A stretch of DNA of 64,000 nt from Hermatobates lingyangjiaoensis (lineage: Eukaryota > Arthropoda > Insecta > Hemiptera > Hermatobatidae), in NCBI GenBank assembly GCA_026182355.1, contig JAPFBL010000070.1, positions 793,501 to 857,500 of the forward strand, read 5' to 3'. Below, piece after piece: positions 1-11,180 of this stretch (the stretch's first letter is position 1; every line of letters starts with the position of its first letter). Under the pieces are notes generated by a model, which was not told the origin of the DNA, ran no database searches, and saw only the letters and a program-made list of their open reading frames with translations. The translations under genes were made by a program, and so were the position numbers.

Positions 1-989
1 CTTTCTTCGATTCTCCCTCAGTCACTCTCTTGATCTGTGCTCACTGATACTTTCTAATTGTGTCAGTCATTCTAACTCACTCACACTCAGCCAATCACTT
101 CTTCACTCACACTCCATCAATCATTGTAGAATTGATGTTTATTATCCTATTAATTATCAATTAATTGAGTTTAATTTTCCATCAGTGTTTATTATCCTAC
201 GTAAAATAACTAATCTTAAAAGATTTATTTATGCATTTTGTGGTAAATTTTATATTTAATTAATAATTTGGCAGTTTAATTACTAATTTTATGTTAATTA
301 ATAACTTTGTCCAAATTATTTATTGTGATTGAAAGGGCACGTAATAATATTGTGGAGCATGCTCATAATAAGTCTATTTTAAAAAAAATTCTTCATCCAA
401 TCTTTCCATTTTACCATAAAGGATCGTAAAATATAGAAATTCTATATTTTATTAGACGACCCGTCACCCCTTGAGTCACACAATGTTAACAAATTATCGC
501 AACAGTTAATAATATACATTTACTGAATGTGCTTGACAGGAATAACTGTGTAGCTATTTCTTTATTATTAAGCCATGAAAACAAAGATTCTTATATAGCT
601 CAATCTTTTTATATAGAATTGTTTAGATGATTCAAGATATATTAACAATAAGTACATTTAAGAAAACAAAAAATCATTTAGACGTAAAAACTTCATTTAT
701 TGTATTACGTAAATAAATGAATCAACAATTCAATGTATACAATCAAGCATATTTAAAACAAACAAAATCTGTAGATTGAAATATTCCATTTATTTTTCCA
801 AGATAAAATAGCATTAATGAATGAATGTGTCATTATAAAATTGCCTTAGAACATTCGTATTTAGGCTGACATTTGTGTTCAAGTTTATATTCCTAACGTT
901 ATTCATATTAAACGTCTACTGTAATAGTTTATTTTATATATACTTTTGGAATTTCATACATCTGTTTCATGCTTAAGTTCCAAATACAA
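1..989. other. AT-rich non-coding stretch
   Basis: I see no open reading frame, RNA gene or recognisable transposon here. The sequence is AT-rich with a CT/CA-rich patch in the first 120 bases. Confidence 0.6.
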
Positions 990-1070
990 TTATTAAATCA
1001 AAATGTTGGCTTTGATAGTTTGATTTGAATCTAGAAAACTGACCGATTGTTGATAAATAAAATTTGTTTT
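990..1070 (+). mobile_element. PLE family 4 3' remnant
   Basis: The segment carries the family-4 signature found intact elsewhere in the window (27.49, 30.22, 37.10 and 54.70 kb): a TGTTGGC-like motif, a GATAGTTTGATTTGAA stretch, then GAAAACTGACCGA. It is diverged and has lost the upstream part that would hold helix II of the hammerhead-like motif. It is probably an old 5'-truncated copy. Confidence 0.6.
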
Positions 1071-1558
1071 ATATAAATGTATAAGAAGAAATAACAGTAA
1101 ATATGGTACGTGAAATAAAAAAAAAAACTGTTTTCTTTTAAATTCAGTATTTGTAAAGTAATATACTACTCACTGTTTTCTTTAATATTTATTTGAATAA
1201 TTCGTCATAAACTAGAATTAACAGATTTTCCAATTTTCACCTATATGCAAATATTTAAACAAGATCATTAGAGTTTTATATGTCTATAGATATTTATTCC
1301 AAACCTATATATCTGCCTCTCTTGTTCTAACATTATTATCACACCTTTTGATTTTGGCGTTCCAGTTGATATGTATTATAAACAGGAAGAAATGATGCAT
1401 AGAAATTGTTTTTTTGGTTCAAAGGTTAAAAAACTGTTTTCTAATGGTGAGAAAAGAACTTTAAAAGAATTATTTTTTACATTGATAGAGATGTTAAAAA
1501 AAAACAGAGTAAAATATACTTATTAATATTAAATTATATCCAAATTAATTACATTGAG

Positions 1559-1610
1559 AAAGAAAGAAAGAGAGAGAGAGAGTGAGTTGGAGTGGAATTG
1601 GTGAGAGAGA
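1559..1610. repeat. GA-rich microsatellite
   Basis: Runs of GAAA and GAGA units form an impure purine microsatellite. The flanks from 1071 to 2253 are AT-rich and hold nothing else I can identify. Confidence 0.8.
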
Positions 1611-2253
1611 AATCAGAAAAAGAAAACATGTTTTGAAAATAAGAAAACATATACTTAAAGCAAAACGGAGCACTACCAAAATACAAATAATTTAAGAAAT
1701 AAGCTACTATTTTACAATTGTGTAAATAAAAGTGACATCGTATCCACTGACAGTATTCTTATACATCAGTCCATTGAATTAATTATACAAGGGTTGGTTC
1801 ACTCTTACTTTCGTTAGTTATATCGCAATTCTGGCTTTCCTAAATTTAATTAGGAAACTACTTTATTTTGGTAACCTCCAAATCAGGTAGTTTATTTATC
1901 ACTTGTTCCCTTATACAAATTACATGTATTCATTAACAAACCATAATAACAAAAACAATTCTAATACAATACGGACATTAATTTTCAAATAATTAAGTTT
2001 AGAAAAATGCAGTACAAAAGGTATAACATTTGATACTTAATATTAATTTTATAAATTATGAAAATTATATTATTGATGTTCTTATAATTACTATTTTAAG
2101 TCTTATAATAATACATTATTACACTTAAGAGTTATGTTATGATTTGTCTATGGAATTTATGAATTTTATAAATTTACCAGCTTTATAAGCAATCATTTCG
2201 CGCTCAGTCATTGGCCACTTGCCACCTTGTTAATCACTTCTTTTTTGTTAATT

Positions 2254-2421
2254 TAAACATATAATATACCGTCTTTACCTCGTACACTGCTGCTGTAGAT
2301 CTCGGACCGGTTTTGGGTGTCACCCATCTTCAACAACAACCATGTTCTTGTTGAACACCCGAAACCAGTCCGAGAGCTACAGCAGCAGTGTACGAGGTAA
2401 AGACGGTATATTATATGTTTA
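2254..2421. repeat. Inverted-repeat PLE module, family 3
   Basis: Two arms of about 57 bp (2254-2311 and 2365-2421) are near-perfect reverse complements. They run from TAAACATATAATATACCGTC through CTCGTACACTGCTGCTG to the ACCGGT region. The centre holds diverged hammerhead-like cores: the minus arm reads TTGAAGA, GGGTGACACCC, then AAAA in place of GAAA; the plus arm has lost most of the core. The arms match the 20.5-kb palindrome, so this is an older member of the same family. Confidence 0.8.
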
Positions 2422-4027
2422 ATATTAATAATAGTAACCTCTGTGCTAATGACGAAATGCACTTCTTTTTTGAACATGGACATTTCTTTTTTGTATATTG
2501 GTCATTTATACAAAATATCATGCCAGTTTTGGATATTTGCCCCACATGGACAAGTTGATGGGTGAATGATGTTAAATCGGGCAAGATAAGCTTTACTTTT
2601 TCCTTACTGTTTTACATACGTCTTTAGAACTATTTCGTATAAAATAATTGTTTTCTCATCTTCACCAGCTCTCTTTGATTTTGCATCTCCGCTAGTTCAT
2701 TGCCGTCGATACCGTTATACGCTTTAACCCATGTCAAACTGACTTTGTGTTGTTAAAAACATCAAAGTTTTCTTAAAATCAGTCTAATTTTTTTCAACCA
2801 ATCTTTTTATAAATGCACTTCATATAAATAACTAACACGAATTTATTAACCTCATTTCAGACAGTAAATTCCTTTATTGCGAATTCTTTAAATGCATTAT
2901 TTATAAACGCCTCAACAGCGCAAATTCTCAAAAAGCTTCTAAATAAGTACTGCTGTAAATGTTTTATTTATTTGAAAGTAAATTCAAGAGATAATGCTAA
3001 AGAAATGCTCAGTTAGTGAAAAAGGTATTACACTATTTATAGCAGAGATATTTGAAGAAAAGCTAAACCTTGTTGCTGTTAAAACGAAGCTTACTATCTC
3101 ATTTCTAATTCTTCGACTTCAAATATATTTAAGACTCCCTCTTTCGCCTGGAGGATTGCAAGTATTTCATCGATTTTTTTTTTTTAGTGCTTATAAATCG
3201 TCAACTTATTTCACGAAACAACACAGGAGTTTCAAATATTTTCCTAGAATATTATTCTTGAAATTTTTATATAAAAACAAGAAGCATTCTAAAGAAAAGG
3301 CTTTTTTTAAAAAAAAAAAAACAACAAAATCTTTAGTGTTTGCTATTTGTTTAAATGAAGAAGTACTACTGAAATATATATTGTAACATTTTTGGTAACA
3401 CGTTGTACAAACAGAGCTAACGTTTTATTGTTGCCAAATTTTATTTTCTTATAAATTATTATTCTGTGGTGTGTGTTGTGTGTAAAATAAATCTTTAAAA
3501 CAATTTGAATTTAATAAATATTATTTCGAAAAATTGCAAAGTAATTTTTTTTTATATTTAGAAGAATTTGATATTTTGTTGCTGTCATTTCCAGTGTGTA
3601 ATCATTTCTCATTTCATGTCTAGTTCAGGTTAGCGAAATTTAAAAGTTATTAACGAATCTGTACTTTTAATAATACACTGTTCCCTTAATCAGTGTTCCG
3701 AACTTTTCAGTCAAATGTTTTTTGATAAAAATGATTAGGATGCAATTTTATTTAAATAACGGTAAATTTCCATTACTTTCTTTATCTTTTTTATCTAAAA
3801 ATAATTAAATAATGACACCCCCAAAAAAAGCTAAAAGAACTGCTTTTAGAGTTATTTCAAGAAAAAAAAAATTCAAATTAATCGCGGAAGAAAGACTCAT
3901 TAAAGCTAACAATCAACAACGTGAGCATACAAAGTAAGTGAACTGTAAATTTAAATTTGCAAATTTTGTTTCTTCTTCTTCTAAAACCAACAGGCGATGA
4001 AGTATAGAAAACCGTGTCATAGAAGGC
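2422..4027. other. AT-rich stretch without identified gene
   Basis: A 130-codon open frame lies at 2994-3386, but its translation is dominated by Phe, Lys and Ile encoded by homopolymer tracts and resembles no family I know, so I do not call it. Poly(T) and poly(A) runs are frequent. Confidence 0.5.
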
Positions 4028-4234
4028 TCAGGGATTGGAAGTCAAGCAATATACACTGAAATATACAAATAGGACAGGGGTGAGGAACCTATCTTGGAGT
4101 AAAAGCCATTTTAGCACTGTCCACTTACCCAAGAGGCCACCATGGATAAGCAAATTCTTATATAATAGTTCTATTATAAAATCCGTCATTATATTCCTCG
4201 ATCTGTGCATCTAAAGTGTTTTTGACAAAACTAA

Positions 4235-4669
4235 GTTTTGCCATATCATGAGTCATTGGACCCCCTTCCAAGGTTAGCCAAACAACTTGATTTTAATATA
4301 GTGTTTTCTAATCGTAATAATGTGGGTAATATGTTAATAAAAAACTCTCCCAGCGAATTGGAGTCCGGTGGTATTTATAAAATTCCGTGCAAAAATTGCC
4401 ATAAAATTTATATTGGTCAAACTGGTAAATTATTAAAGACACGTGTAAAACAACACCAATATAACGTAAGTAGACAGGAAAAAAGTAGTGCCTTATTCTT
4501 GCATATAAAAAATGAAAATCATCATATTGATTGGACAGGAGCTAAATTTATTACCAATGAAAAATCAATGTTGTTAAGAAATATTATTGAATCGTCTCTA
4601 ATTAAATTTAATAGATCAAATATTATAAACATTAGTAACGTCTCTTCAAACTTGATACTTTCGTTATGA
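4235..4669 (+). pseudogene. PLE GIY-YIG endonuclease domain (ORF 3' end)
   Basis: The frame opens after an upstream stop and has no initiating ATG at the homologous point, so this is the surviving C-terminal part of the PLE polyprotein. Counting from the codon at 4238, it shows GIY at 45-47, a CxxC pair (C51, C54) typical of the PLE linker, YIG at 58-60, the conserved Arg at 69, His at 73, an SALFLHIKNENHHIDW block at 84-99 and the catalytic-type Glu at 118. GIY-YIG nucleases of PLEs are thought to nick the target for target-primed reverse transcription. The catalytic set looks intact, but without the RT domain the copy cannot transpose alone. The stop is a TGA at 4667-4669. Confidence 0.9.
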
Positions 4670-4874
4670 GGGCAATAGCCTCTTCTAAGAGGGTTGACAG
4701 CTAGCAGATAGTTTTTTAACCTTTCTTACTGTACTCCTTTGTTTCCCCAAACATCCCTTTCTGGAACATTAGTCCTTTCCTGCGCTTTCACCATTTTAAA
4801 ATACCACTCTTCCCTCCCACTCTTCTCAACTTCTCACCAGATGTTTTCTGCATCTAGTGTTCAGCTGGGTTTTT

Positions 4875-4917
4875 GACTCTGACGAAGACCGCTTGTTACG
4901 GTTGAAAGATCTTAGTC
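4875..4917 (+). ncRNA. Type I hammerhead ribozyme (family 1)
   Basis: All conserved elements can be read. Helix I 5' strand is GACT (4875-4878). The CTGACGA box is 4879-4885. Helix II is ACCG/CGGT around a CTTGTTA loop (4888-4902), plus an A-U pair with a bulged G. GAAA is 4904-4907. A self-complementary AGATCT (4907-4912) forms helix III, with the cleavage site after T4913. Helix I 3' strand is AGTC (4914-4917). Helix III is too short for a stable monomer, so a dimeric fold is expected. It sits about 200 bp after the GIY-YIG stop, in the PLE 3' UTR. Confidence 0.85.
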
Positions 4918-4980
4918 TTGTTTTCCCTTTTCTTATTGTGGTTTGATCATTGATTGTTGTTTCACGTGTTTATGTGAAAT

Positions 4981-4984
<4 letters not shown>

Positions 4985-5024
<40 letters not shown>
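4985..5024. repeat. (AT)n microsatellite
   Basis: A pure AT dinucleotide tract lies directly at the 3' end of the PLE. Nearly every PLE module in the window abuts such a tract, suggesting a target preference. Confidence 0.95.
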
Positions 5025-5027
<3 letters not shown>

Positions 5028-5156
5028 AAATAAACTGTCACACATAGACAGAAACATAACGAAAACTCACTTTTCAATATTTTGACGTAATAGCGGTCGA
5101 AATATTGAAAAGCGAGTCTTTGTTATGTTTCTATCTGTGTGTCACAGTTTATTTTA
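5025..5156. repeat. Inverted-repeat module between (AT)n tracts
   Basis: Arms 5025-5081 and 5100-5156 are reverse complements with a few mismatches, beginning TTAAAATAAACTGTCACACA. The 18-bp spacer holds TTGACGTAATAGCGGTC, followed by GAAATATT then GAAAAG. This resembles a hammerhead 3' half (GAAA, short AU-rich helix III), but the CUGANGA box is not intact. The tail runs to about 5195, where another (AT)n tract starts. Confidence 0.75.
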
Positions 5157-5195
5157 AGTGTAATCTGTCCTGCCGGAGCGTTTCCGTTTATCATG

Positions 5196-5197
5196 AT

Positions 5198-5226
<29 letters not shown>
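5196..5226. repeat. (AT)n microsatellite
   Basis: An AT dinucleotide tract with one TTT interruption. It separates the inverted module on the left from the hammerhead-like PLE tail on the right. Confidence 0.9.
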
Positions 5227-5231
<5 letters not shown>

Positions 5232-5267
5232 ACAGCTAACGTCTGTTAGCTTCAGCTACTCAAAGGG

Positions 5268-5315
5268 ACCACTTCTGCCCGATGACGACGACTGTCGAAA
5301 CATCGTTGTGAGTCT
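5268..5315 (+). ncRNA. Degenerate hammerhead-like motif
   Basis: The core reads CCGATGA, one change (U4 to C) from CUGAUGA. It is followed by a clear helix II, CGAC/GTCG with a GACT loop, then GAAA and CATCGTT. Helix III is not self-complementary and helix I pairing is weak, so activity is doubtful. A PLE-like tail follows (GTGTGTGTCTTTATTTG) up to a short (AT)n tract at 5361. Confidence 0.5.
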
Positions 5316-5369
5316 TTTGTGTGTGTCTTTATTTGTTTTTTCTCTTTCCTGTGTGAACTATATATATAT

Positions 5370-6690
5370 ATCTTTAAATAAACTTTCATCTTGATCTTTT
5401 CTGTAACAAAATTTATTTTTCCTTATCACCAAAATGTTTCAGTAGATAAATCTGAAGAAGGATGCTATGTGATTAAATTCTAAATTTTCTAGCAAAACAC
5501 TATTTTTGTGAAAACATTTTCTTTAATTTTGAAGTTGTATTAGTTTATTTATGTAGAAAATTCGTCTGTTTGCAAGAGTAACTTTAATGTCACATAGTAA
5601 TCAAAACTATCAATTTCACTTATTAAAAAAATAAGTTTAAAATCCTAATGATTAAGTCATAATATCACGCAAAATATAAAAAGAGCATTGCATTTTCAAT
5701 TAAAGTCTTCAAACAGCTCAGCATATTGTAAAAATTTCACCAAAACTAATTTCAAGATACTATAGGAGTTTTAATTAACAGTGTTGAGGGTATTTTGTAT
5801 TATTCAATTCAGGAGAGCTTCTATTCATTATGGATATCTATTTCATTTAAATCAACAGTTCAGTCCTACATTTCATGTATTAAAAAATACTACAGGGGAA
5901 GTATTTTGTTTCGAATAATGCATTACAAAAAAATGAACATTTTAATTTATCAATTAATAAGTTGATCAAATTATTAATCAATTAAGAAATTAATTAATTA
6001 ATTTCTTGGAACATTAATTTTCATATCTTTTATATATTATAATATAAATAATTAAACAAATAGCAAATAATTAAAAGATTGAATAGTTTTTCTCATATAT
6101 GACTAACTCAAAGAAATAATTGAAATTACAATTTAGTCACAAATATAAACGTTATGTTTGGCTTGGTTAAACATAAAACAAACATGAATGTTTCAAAGAG
6201 TTATTTATAAGTACTCAGATATAGATGCAAAAAAATTACATAAAAATCAATAGATTTTAAAGAATCTATATATTTTTTAATATAGTTTAATAAACTGTTA
6301 TACACATATATTAAATTCATGAAGAAACAGGAACAATAAGTGGACATTAGGACTTGCTTGAAATATATAATTGAACTCGTTTAACAGTCGTTCTCAGGAA
6401 ATGAATTGATATAGTTAGAAGATGAAAGCCAACTGAAAGCTGCTCAGAATTTGTGGAAGTTGGCCTTAACAAAAACGAAAAAAGGACCAGTGATAACTGA
6501 AGAAAAAGAAGGTACGTGTGAAAATTCAAAAGGATGTACTTATATAAAAACTGACAAAGCTTACTTATATATTTCGAAAAATGTCCAGGTAATGACTATG
6601 CAAGTAGTGAATAATGTAACTTGTAGTGAATGTAATATTGTAACTTGTAGTGAATAATACAAGTTACAATAATGGTAATTATTGTAACTT
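5370..6690. other. AT-rich stretch without identified gene
   Basis: No family is recognised. A short tandem of GTAATGTAACTTGTAGTGAA-like units lies near 6605-6690, next to the mariner remnant. Confidence 0.5.
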
Positions 6691-6696
6691 GTTAGT

Positions 6697-7565
6697 AACC
6701 TGTTCAACAACGCTCCAAACATAGTAGTCGAGGGGGTTCAAATCCGGGCTATTCGGGGGCTAAAACTCTTTGGACTAGAACATGTCAGCATTGTCTTATA
6801 GCAAGTTTTGGACTAAATGGCTCGTGTGAGCCGTTGCACCGTCTTGTTGAAATACATATTCCCTCTCCGCGGCCACAGTTACCATCCACGGTACCACAAC
6901 ACCTTTTAAAATGTTTAGATAAACTTCTCTTGTGACAGTTCGTTCTCTTTTTAAAGAAATGTGGCGGACTGACGTCACTCTCACTGGATACAGCACCTAG
7001 GACCTGAACACTAACCGGAAATTCTGTTCGAGCAACAATTTGACCGTTCTCGGGGTCGTGGCTGAGCCAGCAATTATTTCTCTGGTTGATTTTTACATAA
7101 ACAGTGAATATTTCTTCATTGGAAAAAATCTGATTCACCTCGCTGCTTCGTTTTTCAAAGAACTCAGTAGCAGGTTGCAGCAAGCAATTTTCTTTGTCCT
7201 GGCAGCCTCGACAGCATCTGTCGCACCTTTATTGTGTACGACTTTAATGGAGGTCCACCTATGCAATCCAACATATTGTTCGCTCGTTGAAGCCCACCAC
7301 TGACACTAATTTCCTCAACGATTGCTGAGGGTCCTCCGAAATCAATTCCTGGCCCTTCCACGACCGCAGGAGTTCGTGACACGCTTACCCTCGAATCGGA
7401 CTTCTCGCCGGGTTAGCAAAACCTTCTACGAATTTTTCCAAAGCATTGTATTTCGCTACAACATCATAAACAGTTAATCGCAAGAACCCGAAGAATCGAT
7501 TGACCTCGCCGAACTCCGAGCGAGAAGACGTTCAATATCGCGGCTCTTCAATCGTACTCTGCCCA
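6697..7565 (-). pseudogene. Tc1/mariner-superfamily transposase pseudogene
   Basis: Reading the minus strand from a possible ATG at 7565, the N-terminal helix-turn-helix region includes RFFGFLRLTVYDVVAKYN, followed by a segment like SRTPAVVEG. The catalytic core is spread over two frames: FSNEEIFTV (first catalytic Asp replaced by Asn) then NNCWL and FPVSVQVLGAVSSE; after a frameshift YVFQQDGATAHTS (second Asp present, about 6822-6857); after two stops PPNSPDLNPLDYYVWSVVEQV (third Asp, about 6700-6762). The motif order is that of mariner-type DDD transposases. Frameshifts, stops and the Asp-to-Asn change make it inactive. No clear TIRs were identified. Confidence 0.88.
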
Positions 7566-7599
7566 TGAACGTAGTATCTCGGCTATTTTAAGGTTACAA

Positions 7600-9600
7600 C
7601 TGTTCACTAAACGCCCATAACATTCATGAACATCAATCACGACTTCTGATGGAACTACGATATGGCAGGAAATTCAAATTGAAATTTGTCCGGATTTAAC
7701 TGTCGCATCCTATACATTACAAGACAAACAAAATATAGTAGTGAGCTTCTGTGATTTCCTTTATGGTGTTATTTTTTTGAATCTAGTTTACTTAGTTCAT
7801 AGAATCGTTTACTGAGATTAATATTTCGAAACAAAGTTTGTTGTCAGGAAGAGAGTAGAAAAATATCACTATGAGGACATAGTAGCTGTACACATAGTAT
7901 AATGTCTTTTTTTTGTTTACTCATAAATTATTAATTGTTTTCTATTCTTACAGTAGCTTAATATAGAAAATATTAATATGTTTTATAGAGAATTATAAAT
8001 AACATGAACAATGAAATTCTTTAAAAAGAAGAGAAATTTGAAGACAGAAGACCACCACATTGGAGAAAGAAAGGCCTAATCTGAAGTTATGTGATAAACA
8101 GTTCCAGGTTAGCAACCTTTTTAGTAAAGGGGGTGTTTGAATTAAATTCTGGCTTATCTGAGAGCCCAGTAATACGTGTGTAAGTGCATTTCACCTCCTT
8201 GCCCAAACAAACAATAATTGTAAGTAACGTGTGTTATTTACTTTACTGAATAGTAATTTAAGTAAAGTAGCAAGCCATTGAGAAGTTTTAAATTATTGGT
8301 GATTTTGGACTATTTGATGATGATCTTTATTATGTATTTCTTTGTTTCAGCTAACTATGATATAATACAAGATATTTCAGATACACTATTTGGAATTCTA
8401 TGTCAAAGAGTCATCATAAAATACTGATTCAATTAAGTATTCGTTCAGGAAACTCATCATCGTTACCTGATTTATCTGAGTTATTCATCTGTCGGGTCAT
8501 TGTCATTTATTAACTGTGGAATCGCGATGAGTTATTTATTTAATATGTACCAATATATCCAAAGTTTTTGAATAATCTATATCTTATATTATGAATAATC
8601 ATAATTTTCAATAGGAAATTATGAAAATCGAAATATCTTAGCATAGGGGAAGAAGTGTATAATTCTTTGCCAAATACGTATCATGTGGTGTACTTTGTCT
8701 ATATTATGCCAAAACAGGAATTATTTTTTTCAATTATTTTATAACTAGAAAAAAATTGATATTTTGCACATAATTCAAAACAATATTAAGCTACTAGAAA
8801 CACTCTTATGATTTTTATATTATAAAGTATTAAAAAACAAACAAACTACTAACTTTTACGTGTACACACTCGTTGGATTTATTTGCCCTATTTTATAAAA
8901 GAATTTTTAAAAAAATTCACTGATCGACTTTCAAGGCTTTGACATTATCAATTTTAGCTTTGTGTTAATCGGTCATCAGTGACCGATTTTGTGTTATAGT
9001 CAATGAGTCAGTCGGTAACACTTTAGATAGTAAAGATGAATAGAGTGTTCTACGCCCACTTTACGAAAAATAAACATATCAACAAAAAAATATACCATAT
9101 TAATTAACTGATTTATCTTAAATTGGTAACAACCAGTTTGAAAGCTATAATAAAATATTAATTGAAAGTTACAACTTCTGAAATAATTATTGAAATATGT
9201 AACAAAAGTTCTCCAAATATACATTAGTGAAGTCTCCGATGTTTCAAAAAAAGTTGAAATGTTTGGTTTTTTTATTAGAATAATATTAAATTAATTTTTT
9301 CTTAAATTTTTAATTTTAAAGTTAATTAAACTGTTATTAAAATTAATTAATACTAGTGTCATAAAAGTCATCCCCACCCCACTCACACCTACATCCGCAA
9401 ATTGTCTTATCTATCTTATCACTTGTACATTTTCTGGTTCATGTTAAGATTTACCTTAAATATTTAGTTACATTTCCATTACGTGGTACTCTTTTTTTAT
9501 TAAAATTAAAAAATATATAGCAAACTCATCATGGTAAACAAATCAATGTAAGATAACATATGCTATCATATTTAGCATGAGATAAATATAATAATTGATT
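7600..9600. other. AT-rich stretch without identified gene
   Basis: No coding, RNA or transposon signature was recognised across this 2 kb. The longest frame (about 74 codons, minus strand near 9000-9224) is low-complexity and unremarkable. Confidence 0.5.
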
Positions 9601-9601
9601 T

Positions 9602-9690
9602 ATCAAATAACTCTGACAAAAACCCTTGCTGCAGGTGAAAGATCTAAGTCTTTTCCCTGATTTCTTATTGTGGTTTGGACGTTAAGATAA
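9602..9690 (+). mobile_element. PLE family 1 tail, degenerate
   Basis: The sequence follows the family-1 ribozyme and tail: CTCTGACAAA, AACCCTTGCTGCAGGTGAAA, GATCTAAGTC, then TTCTTATTGTGGTTTGGA. The box reads CTGACAA instead of CTGACGA and helix II has decayed. It ends at an AT-rich microsatellite (9690-9725). Confidence 0.7.
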
Positions 9691-9734
9691 TATATATTAT
9701 ATTATATTATATATGATATATATTATCACGTTAA

Positions 9735-9886
9735 CACATGAAATAACCATCAATGATCAAACCACAATGTGAAATGGGAAAACAAGACTAAAATCTTTCA
9801 ACCATAACAAGCGGTCTTCGTCAGTAACGGTTGAAAGATCTTAGTCTTGTTTTCTCATTTCACATTGTGGTTTGATCATTGATATA
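9735..9886. mobile_element. PLE family 1 inverted pair
   Basis: The minus arm (9735-9824) carries the tail and most of a hammerhead: CTGACGA, ACCG/TGGT helix II, GAAAGAT. Its helix I partner strand is lost at the junction. The plus arm (9825-9886) keeps only the ribozyme 3' half and the tail. The arms meet without a spacer, and the right end abuts (AT)n. Confidence 0.8.
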
Positions 9887-9960
9887 TATATATATTTAAA
9901 GAACACACACTAAATACCCTTATAATCAAACTGACCCGATTATGTTGACAAATAACAGAG

Positions 9961-10146
9961 ATGCCGTATCATGAAAAAGAGAAGAACAGATTTATAATAT
10001 TGGAAGCCTTGAACATTGAAAAAGAACCCAACATGAATAATCAGATAATATACTTCTCCAATGTGTTAAAAGTACACATGGACAAACATACCATAGCCAG
10101 CAAACCGGAGACACGAGGAAAATTAGAGCAGAATGACTACATTTAA
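9961..10146 (+). pseudogene. PLE ORF C-terminus (second PLE lineage)
   Basis: The 61-residue frame includes RFIILEALNIEKEPNMNNQ, which matches the usual end of a PLE GIY-YIG domain: conserved Glu in an (I/L)xEA context, then basic and Asn-rich residues. The first codons (MPYHE) resemble the start of the 4238 fragment. The GIY and YIG strands are missing, so this is an internally deleted remnant. A different hammerhead motif follows 155 bp downstream. Confidence 0.6.
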
Positions 10147-10298
10147 ATTGTGAAACTTAATGCAACTTTCCAATTTATGTTTACTGAATAGTTCTATCAT
10201 GTTTGTTCTTAATTTTGAACTTTTATATAGTATGTAGTATATAACATTTATATATTTGTTTAGTAAGTAGTTTTATATTCAATAATGTTATATTTCTA

Positions 10299-10340
10299 TA
10301 TATCCTGAGGATAGTCAAATAAGACCGAAATGTTGGTTTT
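10299..10340 (+). ncRNA. Hammerhead-like motif downstream of PLE ORF remnant
   Basis: CTGAGGA (10305-10311) is followed by GTC/GAC helix II with an AAATAA loop, GAAA (10327-10330), then ATGTT before the predicted cleavage point. Helix I has C-G, U-G and A-U pairs with flanking GGTTTT. Helix II is short, with an unpaired UA before it. Placement in the 3' UTR of the ORF remnant at 9961 supports the assignment. Confidence 0.6.
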
Positions 10341-10500
10341 ATTTTTATTCTTTATTGCATCAATTGAAGAATAAATGTATTTAACAAGTAAACTTTAGGA
10401 GGGTAAATTCACTTACTACCTGATGTGTAAAAGTCTGAGATAAGATAACTGGAGAAGCTATCTCGAAAAATTGTAAGAAGAGAAATCAGCAATAGATGTT

Positions 10501-10501
<1 letters not shown>

Positions 10502-10545
<44 letters not shown>

Positions 10546-10556
10546 TATATATATTA
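10502..10556. repeat. (AT)n microsatellite
   Basis: Two AT dinucleotide runs lie exactly at the truncation point of the minus-strand PLE coding fragment. Confidence 0.95.
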
Positions 10557-10699
10557 TTAAAATAAGCAGCAGCTTCTGCATTGACCAGTTTCTTGTTGAC
10601 ACTCTCTACTTTTCGTATCACTTTGCGGTGAGACTCTGGTAGCTTCCAAAGAAGGTTAGCAAAAGACATTAACACACACAATAAACATAGGTCAAACAC
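10557..10699 (-). pseudogene. PLE N-terminal ORF fragment (family 5)
   Basis: The minus frame reads LLWKLPESHRKVIRKVES then VNKKLVNAEAAAYFNN and is cut off by an (AT)n tract. It lies about 60 bp downstream, on the same strand, of a full hammerhead motif (10758-10795). That ribozyme-then-ORF order is expected at the 5' end of a PLE. The same coding segment occurs in reverse at 11013-11160 and, diverged, at 19750-19868. Lys/Arg-rich, helical sequence is typical of PLE N-termini; the specific function is unknown. Confidence 0.65.
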
Positions 10700-10757
10700 G
10701 AAAAACTAAATCTTAATCACTGTATTAATCACTAAATATACAAACTAAATAAAAATG

Positions 10758-10797
10758 CGTACAAGCTTTCGGCTCTCATTGGCCATCTTCAGGTATA
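10758..10797 (-). ncRNA. Hammerhead ribozyme (family 5)
   Basis: On the minus strand: TAC pairs with GTA for helix I, the box is CTGAAGA (10792-10786), helix II is GGC/GCC around an 8-nt loop, then GAAA. A self-complementary AGCT is helix III, with cleavage predicted after the following T (10763). All conserved core positions are present. One unpaired U precedes helix II, as in most families here. It lies upstream of the PLE N-terminal fragment on the same strand. Confidence 0.7.
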
Positions 10798-11012
10798 AAT
10801 TAAAATTAATAAGTCTAATGCACTATAGTTAGAATAAAATAAAATATTTAAACAATGTCTAAAACATTACTGTACTATAGGAAGTGAATCTAAGGTGGGA
10901 GTGAGGGGAAGGGGAGGTATGCATGGCGACAGGGTCGGCCAAAACTACCTGTGGTAGTTTTCTTACGTAGTTCTCTTACGCTGGATGAGGTTTTGAAGTC
11001 TCAGATTAATGC

Positions 11013-11160
11013 TTAACCTTCTTTGGAAGCTACCAGAGTCTCACCGCAAAGTGATACGAAAAGTAGAGAGTGTCAACAAGAAACTGGTCAATGCAGAAGC
11101 TGCTGCTTATTTTAATAACATATGCTTAAGGGAAGACCTGCTGCCTTTGTACACAAATAT
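11013..11160 (+). pseudogene. PLE N-terminal ORF fragment, inverted partner
   Basis: This is the reverse-complement partner of 10557-10655, slightly longer: after AEAAAYFNN it continues ICLREDLLPLYTN before ending in (AT)n at 11158. The 350-bp spacer between the partners holds the minus-strand hammerhead and a GGGAGTGAGGGGAAGGGG patch that resembles a PLE UTR in reverse. Confidence 0.65.
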
Positions 11161-11180
11161 ATATATATATATATATATAT

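Larger units (their letters stand above)
4028..4984 (+). mobile_element. Penelope-like element, 5'-truncated (family 1)
   Basis: This is the reference copy of family 1 in the window. It contains the C-terminal GIY-YIG coding segment (4238-4669), a pyrimidine-rich 3' UTR of about 200 bp (4670-4870), a hammerhead ribozyme (4875-4917), and a conserved tail reading ATTGTGGTTTGATCATTGAT then TTTCACGTGTTTATGTGAAA. It ends exactly where an (AT)n tract begins. The 3' UTR is found again in reverse at 11302-11455. The reverse transcriptase domain is absent, as expected of a 5' truncation. The left boundary is uncertain; no PLE coding sequence can be read upstream of 4235. Confidence 0.85.

Noticed and set aside
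2994..3386. 130-codon open frame
   Set aside because: Composition is driven by poly(T) and poly(A) runs. No domain, no promoter context.
5445..5480. CTGAAGA at 5452 as a ribozyme box
   Set aside because: There is no GAAA or helix II downstream.
10499..10699. The (IY)n-rich C-terminal extension of several frames
   Set aside because: It is the translation of (AT)n microsatellite and not part of the PLE protein.
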